Source: Thermosynechococcus sp.
GTDB taxonomy: Bacteria; Cyanobacteriota; Cyanobacteriia; Thermosynechococcales; Thermosynechococcaceae
NCBI RefSeq assembly: GCF_025999095.1
Contig: NZ_AP024678.1
Span: 1,395,527 to 1,459,526 of the forward strand
Direction: 5' to 3'
Length of the DNA stretch: 64,000 nucleotides
The translations under genes and the position numbers were made by a program. Shown here in pieces: positions 55,952 to 64,000 of this stretch; positions within the stretch are counted from its first letter, which is position 1; every line of letters starts with the position of its first letter. The notes beneath the pieces were generated by a model. That model ran no database searches, was not told where the DNA came from, and saw nothing but the letters and a program-made list of their open reading frames with translations.

Positions 55952-56593
55952 CTAGGCTTTATTGTACTCTGAGGTTAGCACCTGAGCGAGTTTTGCCCCC
56001 AGGGCTGCCACCCACCGCTCATCCTGCTGGGTATAGCTGCGGGGGGCATTGGTGCCCAAAATCATTACGGTTTGCTCGTCCACCGGCTGGCAAATCACCC
56101 CTTGGGTATTGGGGGGTAAATAGTCAAATTCAATGCGGCCGGGGTAAAGGGCTAGATCCACCAAATAGATGGGGCGTTGGGTCTGCAGGGCCCGCTGCAC
56201 AATGGCGCCGGTGCCGGTCATGGGTTTGGGGCCGAGAATGCCGCGGCGCAGCAGGGGGCGATCGCCCCGCCAAATGACAATGGACTTTGTGGGCGTATTC
56301 ATCAACACTGTGTAGGAGAGCCATGCTAGTTCTGTTTTCAACAGAGGCGAGAGATCAGCCGCCAGCTCAAAGCCCTCTTGCCCCTCTAGGCGCACCGCCT
56401 GGGGAGGCCGGGGCTGCACCCGCTGCCAAATCAGCGTTGTCAAGATCAAGACCGCTGCCAGGATCACCCCCACCACATCGGCGCGGGCCTGGGAAGGGGT
56501 AGGCAGGGGCGTCAGCAAGCGATTGACCAGCAGCAGAGTGCCCCCCAAAACCCCCGTGGCCAGGGGCAAATAGCGCAGGATTTGATCAGTCAT
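55952..56593 (-). CDS. Cofactor assembly of complex C subunit B (CCB-type factor)
   Basis: The 213-residue protein has two N-terminal membrane helices (LPLATGVLGGTLLLVNRLL and VVGVILAAVLILTTLIW), followed by a soluble domain. It resembles the CCB2/CCB4 family, which helps attach the covalent haem c(i) of cytochrome b6 in cytochrome b6f. The match is by recall of family features such as SIVIWRGDRPLLRRGILG. Location next to hemF and ccsB fits a haem-attachment role. Start ATG 56593 is plausible. Confidence 0.75.
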   Translation of the reverse strand: MTDQILRYLPLATGVLGGTLLLVNRLLTPLPTPSQARADVVGVILAAVLILTTLIWQRVQPRPPQAVRLEGQEGFELAADLSPLLKTELAWLSYTVLMNTPTKSIVIWRGDRPLLRRGILGPKPMTGTGAIVQRALQTQRPIYLVDLALYPGRIEFDYLPPNTQGVICQPVDEQTVMILGTNAPRSYTQQDERWVAALGAKLAQVLTSEYNKA

Positions 56594-56679
56594 CTAAAGT
56601 TCTAAAAAATTTGCAGGAGTCACGTAGCTATCTATTATTCACCAATGCCCAGATCACAGTGGTGGGAGGAGATGCAGCA

Positions 56680-57174
56680 ATGAAAAGACAACGGTGCCTC
56701 AAAGCTGGCCAGCGATCGCGGCTGGTGGTTGCCCTGCTGAGTTTGAGTGTTTTGGGTCATCTCCCCGTTGCCCTGGCCACCCCACCCCTGCGCCTAGAAA
56801 TCAGCCTCTCGCGGCGCCAACTGACCCTCTACCAAGGACACACGCCGCTGCGCCGGTATCCAGTGGCGGTGGGCCGCCCCGGCTGGGAAACCCCTATCGG
56901 TCAATTTCAAGTTCGCCAGATGATTCGCAATCCCGCTTGGAAAAATCCCTTTACTGGGGTAGTGATTGCTGGCGGGCATCCCCAAAACCCCTTGGGACGG
57001 CGTTGGATTGGCTTTTGGAGTGATGGTACCGATTGGATTGGCTTGCATGGTACCCCCAATCCTGATTCCATTGGGCATGCGGTCTCCCACGGTTGTGTGC
57101 GCATGTACAACCGCGACATTGAAGAGCTTTTTGAGAAAGTGCAACTAGGGGTGCCCGTGATTGTGGTGCCCTAG
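56680..57174 (+). CDS. L,D-transpeptidase (YkuD fold) with signal peptide
   Basis: From ATG 56680, preceded by GGGAGGAG, the protein has 164 residues. It starts with a signal peptide (LVVALLSLSVLGHLPVALA, residues 15-33). The YkuD catalytic motif is SHGCVRMYN with His137 and Cys139, plus His123 in GLHGT. Such enzymes make 3-3 crosslinks in peptidoglycan or anchor proteins to it. An earlier in-frame codon at 56611 lacks a ribosome binding site and would bury the signal. Its stop codon overlaps that of the convergent CPBP gene within CTAG. Confidence 0.92.
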   Translation: MKRQRCLKAGQRSRLVVALLSLSVLGHLPVALATPPLRLEISLSRRQLTLYQGHTPLRRYPVAVGRPGWETPIGQFQVRQMIRNPAWKNPFTGVVIAGGHPQNPLGRRWIGFWSDGTDWIGLHGTPNPDSIGHAVSHGCVRMYNRDIEELFEKVQLGVPVIVVP

Positions 57175-58535
57175 AAGGGGGCGACCAGGGCGGCGCCAAA
57201 AAAGACGACGGCGATCGCATCCACTAGGCCATGGAGGAGAACCCCTACCCAGAGGCGCTGCGTACAGGCAAAGGCCAAGCAGTAAAAGATAGAGGCGAGG
57301 CTGGCCATGAGAATATACACCCCGCGGTAAGCCATGAGGGGCAGTTGCATATCGGCACTGGGCTCGTTGCCGACATGGAGAACCCCAAACAGGAGTGAGC
57401 AGCTGAGAATGGCCCCCCAAGCAATGACCCCTGGCCGCCAGCGATCGCCCCCATAGTGCCGCAGCAGGTCCCGCACCAAAATCATCAGGCCACTGCGGAA
57501 GATCACCTCCTCAAAAATGCCCACCCGCATAGCAAAAAGCGTTACATAGACAAACACCGCCAGCGGTGAGGGGGTCAAGTTGAATTTGGCCAAGGGCAAA
57601 AAGCCCAATAGCGTGCCCAAGGGCACCAGGATTGCCGAGGCCACCAAGAACAGGGCCGCCAGTAAACGGGCATCCCGCCAGCGGGGTTCAAAGCTATAGC
57701 CAAAGTGCGATCGCCCCAGCCCCTTGCCCAAAATGATCACAAGAATAAAGAGTTGCAGCGCCACAAAGGGGCCAAAACGAAAATAGGGGGTCGAGAACCA
57801 GTAGAGGCTAAACAGCGACAGGGCAATGAAGGGCATCTCCTGCCATCCCAAGCCGGTGGCACTTGTCGGGGGAGGGTGTCGCCGCTGCCAATCGCCCCAA
57901 GCACACAGCAGCAGATAAAGAGGGGCAAGGAGGAAGCCTTCGCTGTACCCCTTGGGGAAGGCGGGCGAAACCAGCCCACTGTGGCTGAGGAGCAAATAGA
58001 GCGTTGCCCCCCCGATCCACGCCCACAACAGCGGCGGCGGTGTGGTGTTTTGCCGCAGCAGGAAAGGGACACGCACCATTGCCCCAACGCCCCCCAGAAA
58101 GATTAACAAATTCAGCCCCCCCTGATCGGCAAAGATCAAGTTCGTGAGAACCCGATGCCAGGGAAAGCGGCTGGCCTCCGGCAGGGCTAAGCCAATGGCC
58201 ATGTACAGCCCTAGGCTCAGGAGTAAGCGCCCCTGCCACCGTTGAGCCAGCTTGGCACAATCACGCTGGTCGCTTGCCCACCACAGCACCGGAAACCCGC
58301 CAATCATAACGACGGCGGTCGACTCCAGCAGACTTTCTAGCCACGGCCAAGGGGTTGCAGACAAATAGCGCAGGTAGAGCAGTTGGGCCCAAAACCAAAG
58401 CACACAGGCGGCGATCGCCACCTGTTGCTCGCGGCGACTGGAAAATCGGGGTGAGTGGAGAAAGCCTTGCGGCGCTGTGGCCAACCAATCCCTAAGGGAG
58501 TGTTGAGGCTGGCTCAGGGGTTTAGGCATCGGCAT
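57171..58535 (-). CDS. CPBP-family intramembrane protease
   Basis: The 454-residue membrane protein has eight or more helices and the CPBP (Abi/Rce1-like) motifs near the C-terminus: EEVIFRSGLM (EExxxR), FGVLHVGN (FxxxH) and HGLVDA (HxxxD). Homologues cleave or process membrane proteins and prenylated peptides; the substrate here is unknown. I start at ATG 58535 (MPMPKPL); the frame upstream relies on a TTG overlapping the pheS promoter region. It is longer than typical bacterial CPBP proteins because of an extra N-terminal helical block. Confidence 0.85.
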   Translation of the reverse strand: MPMPKPLSQPQHSLRDWLATAPQGFLHSPRFSSRREQQVAIAACVLWFWAQLLYLRYLSATPWPWLESLLESTAVVMIGGFPVLWWASDQRDCAKLAQRWQGRLLLSLGLYMAIGLALPEASRFPWHRVLTNLIFADQGGLNLLIFLGGVGAMVRVPFLLRQNTTPPPLLWAWIGGATLYLLLSHSGLVSPAFPKGYSEGFLLAPLYLLLCAWGDWQRRHPPPTSATGLGWQEMPFIALSLFSLYWFSTPYFRFGPFVALQLFILVIILGKGLGRSHFGYSFEPRWRDARLLAALFLVASAILVPLGTLLGFLPLAKFNLTPSPLAVFVYVTLFAMRVGIFEEVIFRSGLMILVRDLLRHYGGDRWRPGVIAWGAILSCSLLFGVLHVGNEPSADMQLPLMAYRGVYILMASLASIFYCLAFACTQRLWVGVLLHGLVDAIAVVFFGAALVAPF

Positions 58536-58571
58536 TCTAGAACCGTGGCGATCGCAACTGCGGGCAGGGGG

Positions 58572-58577
58572 TATAAT
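58572..58577 (+). promoter_or_regulatory. Perfect -10 hexamer upstream of pheS
   Basis: TATAAT stands 78 bp before the pheS ATG with a G-rich upstream context and no -35 box. The resulting leader of about 70 nt has space for regulation, but no T-box or attenuator structure is obvious. Confidence 0.45.
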
Positions 58578-58655
58578 CAAGGCTTATTCCCAGCCTGTGG
58601 GAATGGAGCAAGACACCTCAGTTGATTTTTGCCTACCCCGCAACCGCATTTTGCC

Positions 58656-59666
58656 ATGACTACCGCCACTCCTGATCGCGATCGCCTCAGCCAACAACTC
58701 CAAGATTTAGAAGCCCAAGCCTTGGGGGCGATCGCCACCGCCAGCACCCTCGATGCCCTAGAGCACCTGCGCGTCGCCTATCTGGGCAAAAAAGGGGAAC
58801 TCTCACAAATTCTGGCCCTTATGGGGAAATTGCCCGCTAGCGATCGCCCCGCCATTGGTACCCTGGCCAACACCCTTAAGGAAAAGCTCCTCCAAGCCCT
58901 AGAGGCCCGCCGCGAAACCCTGCAAGCGGCAAAAATTGCGGCGCAACTGGCGGCTGAAACCCTTGATGTGACCATGCCGGGAGTATTTCGTCCCCAAGGG
59001 CACATTCACCCCCTCAACAGCACCATTGACCGCATCCTCGATATTTTTGTGGGTCTTGGCTATACCGTTGCCAATGGCCCAGAAATGGAAACCGACTACT
59101 ACAACTTTGAGGCGCTCAATACCCCGGCAGATCACCCGGCGCGCGATATGCAGGACACCTTTTACCTGCCCGATGGCAACCTCCTGCGCACCCACACCTC
59201 CTCGGTGCAGATCCGCTACATGGAACTCTATGAGCCCCCCATTCGGATTGTTGCCCCCGGCCGCTGTTACCGCCGCGACACCGAGGATGCCACCCATGCG
59301 GCAGTGTTCCATCAGATTGAGATTTTAGCGGTGGATGAGGGGCTGACCTTTACCGATCTCAAGGGCACCGTGACGACGTTTCTAGCAGAACTCTTTGGTG
59401 ACGTTCCCATTCGCTTCCGCGCCAGCTATTTTCCCTTTACCGAACCCTCGGCGGAAGTGGATGTGCAGTGGCAGGGGCGCTGGCTCGAGGTGATGGGCTG
59501 TGGCATGGTGGATCCCGCCGTTCTGAAAAATGTTGGCTATGACCCAGAGATCTATACAGGCTTTGCCGCTGGGTTTGGCGTAGAGCGGTTTGCGATGGTG
59601 CTGCATCACATTGATGATATTCGCCGCTTCTACACCAGTGATCTGCGCTTTCTGCGGCAGTTTTAG
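58656..59666 (+). CDS. pheS: Phenylalanyl-tRNA synthetase alpha subunit
   Basis: PheS is the catalytic subunit of the heterotetrameric synthetase. From ATG 58656 ([11 protein letters not shown]) it has 336 residues, the usual size. The N-terminal coiled coil binds tRNA. The class II motifs follow: [54 protein letters not shown], and the C-terminal [18 protein letters not shown]. An in-frame start at 58629 adds nine residues and is less likely. The partner gene pheT is about 29 kb away at 27351-29818. Confidence 0.96.
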   Translation: MTTATPDRDRLSQQLQDLEAQALGAIATASTLDALEHLRVAYLGKKGELSQILALMGKLPASDRPAIGTLANTLKEKLLQALEARRETLQAAKIAAQLAAETLDVTMPGVFRPQGHIHPLNSTIDRILDIFVGLGYTVANGPEMETDYYNFEALNTPADHPARDMQDTFYLPDGNLLRTHTSSVQIRYMELYEPPIRIVAPGRCYRRDTEDATHAAVFHQIEILAVDEGLTFTDLKGTVTTFLAELFGDVPIRFRASYFPFTEPSAEVDVQWQGRWLEVMGCGMVDPAVLKNVGYDPEIYTGFAAGFGVERFAMVLHHIDDIRRFYTSDLRFLRQF

Positions 59667-59677
59667 GAGGGGTCAGC

Positions 59678-60313
59678 TTGGCAACACCCCGTTTGCTGGT
59701 GGTTCTCAATGGCAAGGGCGGCGTGGGCAAAACCACCACAGCAATTAATCTGGCGGCCACCTATGGGCAGGAGTACAAGGTGCTGTTGGTGGATAGCGAC
59801 CCCCAGGGGTCAGCGACCTGGTGGTTTCAGCGCAGTGGTCAATCCATGGGCTTTGATTTGGCTCAGGAGGTCAACCCCAAACTTCTCGGCAAGGTGCGCA
59901 AGCTCTCTAGCTATGACCTGATTGTTGTTGATACACCCCCGGCCTTAGCCTCCAGTGCCCTCGGCGCCGTCGTCCCGATCGCCGACTATCTGGTGCTGCC
60001 CACCCCCCCTGCCCCCATTGATCTGGCCGCTCTCATTGAAACCGTCAAGCAGGTGGTGGAACCCTCTAAGGTTCCCCACCGCGTCCTGCTCACCCGCGTT
60101 GATCCCCGCTGTGTCAATGAGGCCCTTGAGGCCCAAAATACCCTCCTGCAGTTGGGGGTAGCGACTTGCCATGCCTTTATTCGGGCCTACAAAGCCCACG
60201 AACGAGCTGCCCTAGAGGGGGTGCCCATTACCCAATGGAAGGGCAAACAGGCCAAGGAGGCCCAAGCCGATTACCGCCGTGTTGCCGAGGAGCTGGAGCG
60301 GGATTGGCGTTGA
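59678..60313 (+). CDS. ParA-family ATPase, orphan, TTG start
   Basis: The 211-residue protein has the deviant Walker A KGGVGKTT near residues 13-20, [11 protein letters not shown] (A' motif) and [11 protein letters not shown] (Walker B). These place it in the ParA/MinD/Soj group, which positions DNA or protein cargo. Translation most likely begins at TTG 59678, because AGGAGG lies seven or eight bases upstream and no ATG is available. It follows pheS by 11 bp. No parB-like gene or parS site is seen nearby, so the cargo is unknown. Confidence 0.85.
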   Translation: MATPRLLVVLNGKGGVGKTTTAINLAATYGQEYKVLLVDSDPQGSATWWFQRSGQSMGFDLAQEVNPKLLGKVRKLSSYDLIVVDTPPALASSALGAVVPIADYLVLPTPPAPIDLAALIETVKQVVEPSKVPHRVLLTRVDPRCVNEALEAQNTLLQLGVATCHAFIRAYKAHERAALEGVPITQWKGKQAKEAQADYRRVAEELERDWR

Positions 60314-60337
60314 TGGCTTGCCCCTAAAAAAAGCCAG

Positions 60338-60343
60338 TATAAT
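60338..60343 (+). promoter_or_regulatory. Perfect -10 hexamer before the small membrane protein gene
   Basis: TATAAT lies 41 bp before the ATG at 60384, in AT-rich sequence after the ParA-like gene. No -35 box is evident. Confidence 0.45.
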
Positions 60344-60383
60344 CTACAGCTAATATGTCCAATATCGGTCGCTTAAGGGGAAT

Positions 60384-60635
60384 ATGCGTCGCTTGCTTAG
60401 TCTAGCCTGTATTCTAGGCGGCTTTTATTTCATTGCCCAAAATATTATCTTTCACGGCACTGTTAACGCAGCTACGGCCACTCTCTTGTCCTTCATCGGT
60501 GTTTTCATGATTACCTCAGATCGTGATCAGACTCGCCACCTGGGGTATTGGGTCTTAGCGTTAGCCGCATTCTTTGTTTTTTTCAATGCGCGTTTTTTTT
60601 CTCAAACCAATGAGTCTTTTGCAATTTGTGGTTAG
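60384..60635 (+). CDS. Small membrane protein, 83 residues
   Basis: The peptide has two or three membrane segments (LLSLACILGGFYFIAQNIIF, ATATLLSFIGVFMIT and YWVLALAAFFVFFNARFF) linked by a short charged loop, SDRDQTRHLG. I do not recognise a family. The ATG is preceded by GGGGAAT and a -10 box. A position alone between a ParA-like gene and acnB gives no hint of function. Confidence 0.65.
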   Translation: MRRLLSLACILGGFYFIAQNIIFHGTVNAATATLLSFIGVFMITSDRDQTRHLGYWVLALAAFFVFFNARFFSQTNESFAICG

Positions 60636-60726
60636 CTACGCTGCTATAGTCATTGGGTTTCGGTTGTGGAGGAGTTAATTAGAAATTAGATAATTAGAGA
60701 TGCCGAGACGCTGGGGTTTGTCAATT

Positions 60727-60748
60727 ATGAATAATATATGAATAATAT
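60727..60748. repeat. Perfect tandem 11-bp AT-rich repeat upstream of acnB
   Basis: ATGAATAATAT occurs at 60727-60737 and 60738-60748 in the 264-bp spacer before acnB, the most AT-rich stretch of the right half. It may be an upstream promoter element or an easily melted region. Confidence 0.75.
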
Positions 60749-60899
60749 ATATCAGTTCTATAGCATCAGTTATGAAATAATGATATTAATAACACGATCG
60801 CCCTAGGAGAGGCTTCTGCTATCCTATGCCATGACCAAAGTGGCACTTCAATCACATTTCCTTTGCTCCGTCGCATTTTTGAATTAAGGTCAACAGCAC

Positions 60900-63506
60900 G
60901 TGGACACCACCGTACTGAGTCAATACCGTCAGCACACCCAAGAGCGCGCTGTTTTGGGAATTCCCCCCTTGCCCCTGACCGCTGCCCAAACCTCTGCGGT
61001 CTGTGATCTCCTGCAACAGCCCCCGGCGGGGGAAGAGGAATACCTGCTGCACCTGATTCGCGATCGCGTGCCCCCCGGTGTGGATGAAGCGGCCTATATT
61101 AAGGCGGGCTTTTTGACCGCTATTGCCAAGGGAGAACTCAGCAGTCCCCTCATCACCCCTGTTGCCGCGGTGGAACTCCTAGGCACCATGCTGGGGGGCT
61201 ACAATGTCCACTCCCTCATTGACCTGCTGCGCCATGGGAACCCTGAACTGGCCACGACAGCAGCCAAGGCCCTGAGCCATACCCTCCTGGTCTATGACGC
61301 CTTTCACGACGTCCAAGACCTCATGCACCAAGGGAATCCCTACGCCCACCAAGTGATGGCAGCGTGGGCCAATGGCGACTGGTTTACCTGCCGTGAACCG
61401 CTTCCAGAGGCGATTACCGTCACCGTTTTCAAAGTGGCGGGTGAAACCAACACCGATGATCTCTCCCCTGCTCCCCACGCCACCACTCGCCCCGATATTC
61501 CCCTGCACGCCACGGTGATGCTGGAAAGCCGCTTGCCGGGGGCACTGCAAATCATTGCCGAACTAAAGCAAAAGGGCTACCCCCTGGCCTATGTCGGTGA
61601 TGTGGTGGGCACCGGTTCCTCCCGCAAGTCCGCCACCAACTCGGTGATTTGGCACATTGGCCGGGACATTCCCTACGTCCCCAATAAGCGCACCGGCGGC
61701 GTCTGCCTTGGCGGCAAGATTGCGCCCATTTTCTTCAACACCATGGAGGACTCCGGCGCCCTGCCCATTGAGTGCGATGTCACCCAAATGAATATGGGGG
61801 ATGTAATCACAATCTACCCCTACCGCGGTGACATTACCAACGCAGCGGGGGAAGTGATCAGCCGCTTTACCCTCAAGCCCGATACCCTCTTGGATGAAGT
61901 GCGGGCGGGGGGGCGCATTCCCCTGCTCATTGGGCGTACCCTCACCGACAAAGCGCGGGCAGCCCTTGGCCTTGAACCCAGTCCCCTCTTTACCCGTCCC
62001 ACGCCTCCCGTTGAAAGCAATAAGGGCTATACCCTTGCCCAAAAAATTGTTGGTCGAGCCTGTGGTCTGCCGGGGGTGCGCCCCGGGACCTACTGCGAAC
62101 CGGTGATGACCACAGTGGGCTCGCAGGATACCACCGGCCCCATGACCCGCGATGAACTCAAGGAACTGGCCTGCCTTGGCTTTGGCGCCGACTTAGTATT
62201 GCAAAGTTTCTGCCATACGGCGGCCTATCCCAAGCCCGTTGACGTTAAAACCCACAAAGAACTGCCGGACTTTATCACCTCGCGGGGCGGCGTTTCGCTG
62301 CGGCCAGGGGATGGCATTATTCACTCGTGGCTCAACCGCATGCTGCTGCCCGATACCGTGGGCACAGGGGGCGATTCCCATACCCGGTTCCCCCTGGGGA
62401 TTTCCTTTCCGGCGGGCTCTGGGTTAGTGGCCTTTGCGGCGGCCCTGGGGGTGATGCCCTTGGATATGCCGGAGTCGGTGCTGGTGCGCTTCAAGGGTTC
62501 CTTGCAGCCGGGGGTGACCCTGCGGGACATTGTCAATGCCATCCCCTATGTGGCCATTCAGCAGGGCAAGCTCACCGTCGCCAAGGAGAATAAAAAGAAT
62601 GTTTTCTCGGGGCGGATTATGGAAATGGAGGGGCTGCCAGACCTGCAACTAGAGCAAGCCTTTGAACTGACCGATGCCACGGCGGAGCGATCGGCGGCCG
62701 GCTGCACGATTAAACTGAGCGAAGAGACGGTGGCCACATACCTGCGCTCCAATGTGGTGTTGCTCAAAAACATGGTGGCCCGGGGCTATGGCGATGCGCG
62801 GACGATCCTACGGCGGGTGAAAAAGATGGAGGCATGGCTGGCCAATCCCCATCTTCTCGCTGCGGATCCCGATGCTGAGTATGCCGATGTAATAGAGGTG
62901 GATCTTGATCAGATCAAGGAACCCCTCGTGGCTGCCCCCAACGATCCCGACAATATCAAAACCCTCTCGGAATGTGCCGGCGATCCGGTGCAGGAGGTCT
63001 TTATTGGCTCCTGTATGACCAATATTGGCCACTACCGTGCCGCGGCCAAGGTGCTGGAGGGGGAAGGGGCGGTGCAGGTTCGTCTCTGGATTGCCCCCCC
63101 CACCCGTATGGATGAGCAGCAGTTGCGCGAAGAGGGCTACTACAGTATTTTTGCCGCTGCTGGGGCACGGCTGGAGATGCCGGGGTGTTCTCTGTGTATG
63201 GGTAACCAAGCCCGCGTTGCTGATAACACCACCGTTTTCTCCACCTCCACCCGGAACTTCAATAACCGCATGGGCAAAGGGGCGCGGGTCTATCTGGGAT
63301 CCGCAGAGCTGGCCGCTGTCTGTGCCCTGCTGGGGCGCATTCCTACCCGCGAAGAGTACCTAGACATTGTGACGCGGAAAATTGATCCCTTTGCTGCGGA
63401 GCTCTATCGCTACCTCTACTTTGATCAAATTCCTGAGTACGAAAACCAAGGCCGTCTCATTTCTAAGGAAGAGGAGGCAAAACTACTGGCCAGTATTGGC
63501 GACTAG
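60900..63506 (+). CDS. acnB: Aconitate hydratase B
   Basis: AcnB interconverts citrate and isocitrate in the cyanobacterial oxidative branch of the TCA cycle. The 868-residue protein has the N-terminal HEAT-like and swivel domains ([30 protein letters not shown]) placed first, as in AcnB. The catalytic part follows with [19 protein letters not shown] and cluster ligands in [22 protein letters not shown] and [12 protein letters not shown]. Start is GTG at 60900, preceded by TAAGGT. The frame is intact. Confidence 0.96.
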   Translation: MDTTVLSQYRQHTQERAVLGIPPLPLTAAQTSAVCDLLQQPPAGEEEYLLHLIRDRVPPGVDEAAYIKAGFLTAIAKGELSSPLITPVAAVELLGTMLGGYNVHSLIDLLRHGNPELATTAAKALSHTLLVYDAFHDVQDLMHQGNPYAHQVMAAWANGDWFTCREPLPEAITVTVFKVAGETNTDDLSPAPHATTRPDIPLHATVMLESRLPGALQIIAELKQKGYPLAYVGDVVGTGSSRKSATNSVIWHIGRDIPYVPNKRTGGVCLGGKIAPIFFNTMEDSGALPIECDVTQMNMGDVITIYPYRGDITNAAGEVISRFTLKPDTLLDEVRAGGRIPLLIGRTLTDKARAALGLEPSPLFTRPTPPVESNKGYTLAQKIVGRACGLPGVRPGTYCEPVMTTVGSQDTTGPMTRDELKELACLGFGADLVLQSFCHTAAYPKPVDVKTHKELPDFITSRGGVSLRPGDGIIHSWLNRMLLPDTVGTGGDSHTRFPLGISFPAGSGLVAFAAALGVMPLDMPESVLVRFKGSLQPGVTLRDIVNAIPYVAIQQGKLTVAKENKKNVFSGRIMEMEGLPDLQLEQAFELTDATAERSAAGCTIKLSEETVATYLRSNVVLLKNMVARGYGDARTILRRVKKMEAWLANPHLLAADPDAEYADVIEVDLDQIKEPLVAAPNDPDNIKTLSECAGDPVQEVFIGSCMTNIGHYRAAAKVLEGEGAVQVRLWIAPPTRMDEQQLREEGYYSIFAAAGARLEMPGCSLCMGNQARVADNTTVFSTSTRNFNNRMGKGARVYLGSAELAAVCALLGRIPTREEYLDIVTRKIDPFAAELYRYLYFDQIPEYENQGRLISKEEEAKLLASIGD

Positions 63507-63514
63507 CCCTTGAC

Positions 63515-63892
63515 CTACACCCAACGGGAAAAAGCAATTCCGGCTTCCACACAAAGGAACCCGAGGATAGGCGTGCTGAGCCAATAGAGCCACGCAAGCC
63601 GCAGATAGCCTTGGCGGCGCAGGTTGGATACCTCTAGGGTAAACGTGGAAAAGGTGGTCAAAGACCCCAAAAAACCAACGGTGAGGCCATAGCTGAGCCA
63701 CAGCGGTGCTCCCCAACGGCCTACAACATGGCTCAAAAAGCCCATGAGAAACGCACCCATGAGGTTCACACTCAGGGTACCAAAGACGAGGGTACCAAAG
63801 CGGCGATCGCTCCATAGACCGACATAGTACCGTATCAAAGCGCCGGGCACAGCCCCGATGGCGATCGCCAAGAGTCCTTCAGGTGAGATCAT
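63515..63892 (-). CDS. crcB: Fluoride ion exporter CrcB (Fluc)
   Basis: The 125-residue protein has four membrane helices. It contains GAVPGALIRYY, GTLSVNLMGAFLMGF (the conserved Asn and Gly helix break), and GFLGSLTTFSTFTLE with the FSTF phenylalanine/threonine motif that lines the fluoride path. It works as a dimer. Start ATG 63892 overlaps the end of an upstream frame by 14 bp, a frequent arrangement of paired crcB genes. No fluoride riboswitch can be seen, because the leader lies outside the window. Confidence 0.93.
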   Translation of the reverse strand: MISPEGLLAIAIGAVPGALIRYYVGLWSDRRFGTLVFGTLSVNLMGAFLMGFLSHVVGRWGAPLWLSYGLTVGFLGSLTTFSTFTLEVSNLRRQGYLRLAWLYWLSTPILGFLCVEAGIAFSRWV

Positions 63893-64000
63893 CGCCCTTC
63901 TCCCAAGAGGCTAAGCCCCACAGCACTAAGCGGCTGCCCAACTCCAAGGCCAGCAATCCCAGCCCCGTACTGCCGAGCCAGTAAAACCCCTCGACCGCCA
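63879..64000 (-). CDS. C-terminal end of a membrane protein, probably a second CrcB
   Basis: A frame entering from the right edge ends at 63879 and encodes about 39 residues, including FYWLGSTGLGLLALELGSRL. This resembles the last helix of CrcB proteins (short residues then GLLAxxLG). It overlaps the crcB start by 14 bp, consistent with coupled crcB pairs. Too little is visible to be sure. Confidence 0.5.
   Translation of the reverse strand, partial: AVEGFYWLGSTGLGLLALELGSRLVLWGLASWEKGDDLT

Overview
This window looks like chromosomal DNA of a thermophilic unicellular cyanobacterium of the Thermosynechococcus type. The evidence is the split RNA polymerase beta-prime subunit (rpoC1 and rpoC2 as separate genes), frequent HIP1 palindromes (GGCGATCGCC and its core), an ndhA-ndhI-ndhG-ndhE cluster, thylakoid cytochrome assembly genes (ccsB, a CCB-type factor), a DevBCA exporter locus, and an hps/pseudopilin cluster. 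The genus is my inference from protein recognition; no database search was possible.

Layout. 1-6765 (minus): rpoB-rpoC1-rpoC2, with rpoC2 running off the left edge and a near-consensus promoter upstream of rpoB. 7172-10213 (minus): devB-devC-devA, with devB and devC broken by several single-base frameshifts. 10300-13044 (minus): an rRNA pseudouridine synthase and gyrB. 13171-19607 (plus): miaA, a YqgF-like RNase H-fold protein, an RNase II/R, a cysteine-cluster protein, an unknown protein and an ABC exporter. 19716-23056: a 41-residue lipoprotein, a frameshifted RluB-type pseudouridine synthase and a P1B-like ATPase lacking the usual CPx motif. 23314-25398 (plus): eno and rsmA. 25417-29818 (minus): bioB and pheT, with a tandem duplication of about 0.9 kb joining part of bioB to the end of pheT. 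29858-34258 (minus): rnhB, UDP-sugar genes and pyrC. 34451-39378 (plus): ndhAIGE, a Deg/HtrA protease and a DUF3326 protein. 39379-45701 (plus): a tandem array of one truncated and six full-length, almost identical Rpn-family nuclease genes. 45811-45972: eight 20-21 bp direct repeats. 46119-53542 (plus): an HpsA-like protein and four pseudopilins. 53553-58535: ccsB, hemF, a CCB-type factor, an L,D-transpeptidase and a CPBP membrane protease. 58656-63506 (plus): pheS, an orphan ParA-like ATPase, a small membrane protein and acnB. 63515-64000 (minus): one or two crcB fluoride channel genes.

The most interesting locus is the Rpn array. Each full copy encodes an N-terminal PD-(D/E)XK nuclease (DUF2887), a 12-bp minisatellite coding for GLQQ, and a DUF4351-like C-terminus. 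The minisatellite has 1, 2, 12, 9, 10, 6 and 10 units in the seven copies. Every copy carries an in-frame internal ATG preceded by a strong Shine-Dalgarno (GGAGGTG, 6 nt spacing), just before the repeats. This matches the published idea that Rpn proteins are toxins restrained by a shorter product translated from inside the same gene, whose dimer helix contains four-residue repeats of variable number. Here the variation occurs between neighbouring paralogues in one genome, and the first copy retains only the putative antitoxin part.

Several frameshifts fall in genes that should be essential (pheT) or conserved (rluB-like), so some may be sequence errors. The bioB/pheT duplication contains a bioB segment about 5% different but almost entirely at silent sites, which suggests a second strain or recombination rather than decay.
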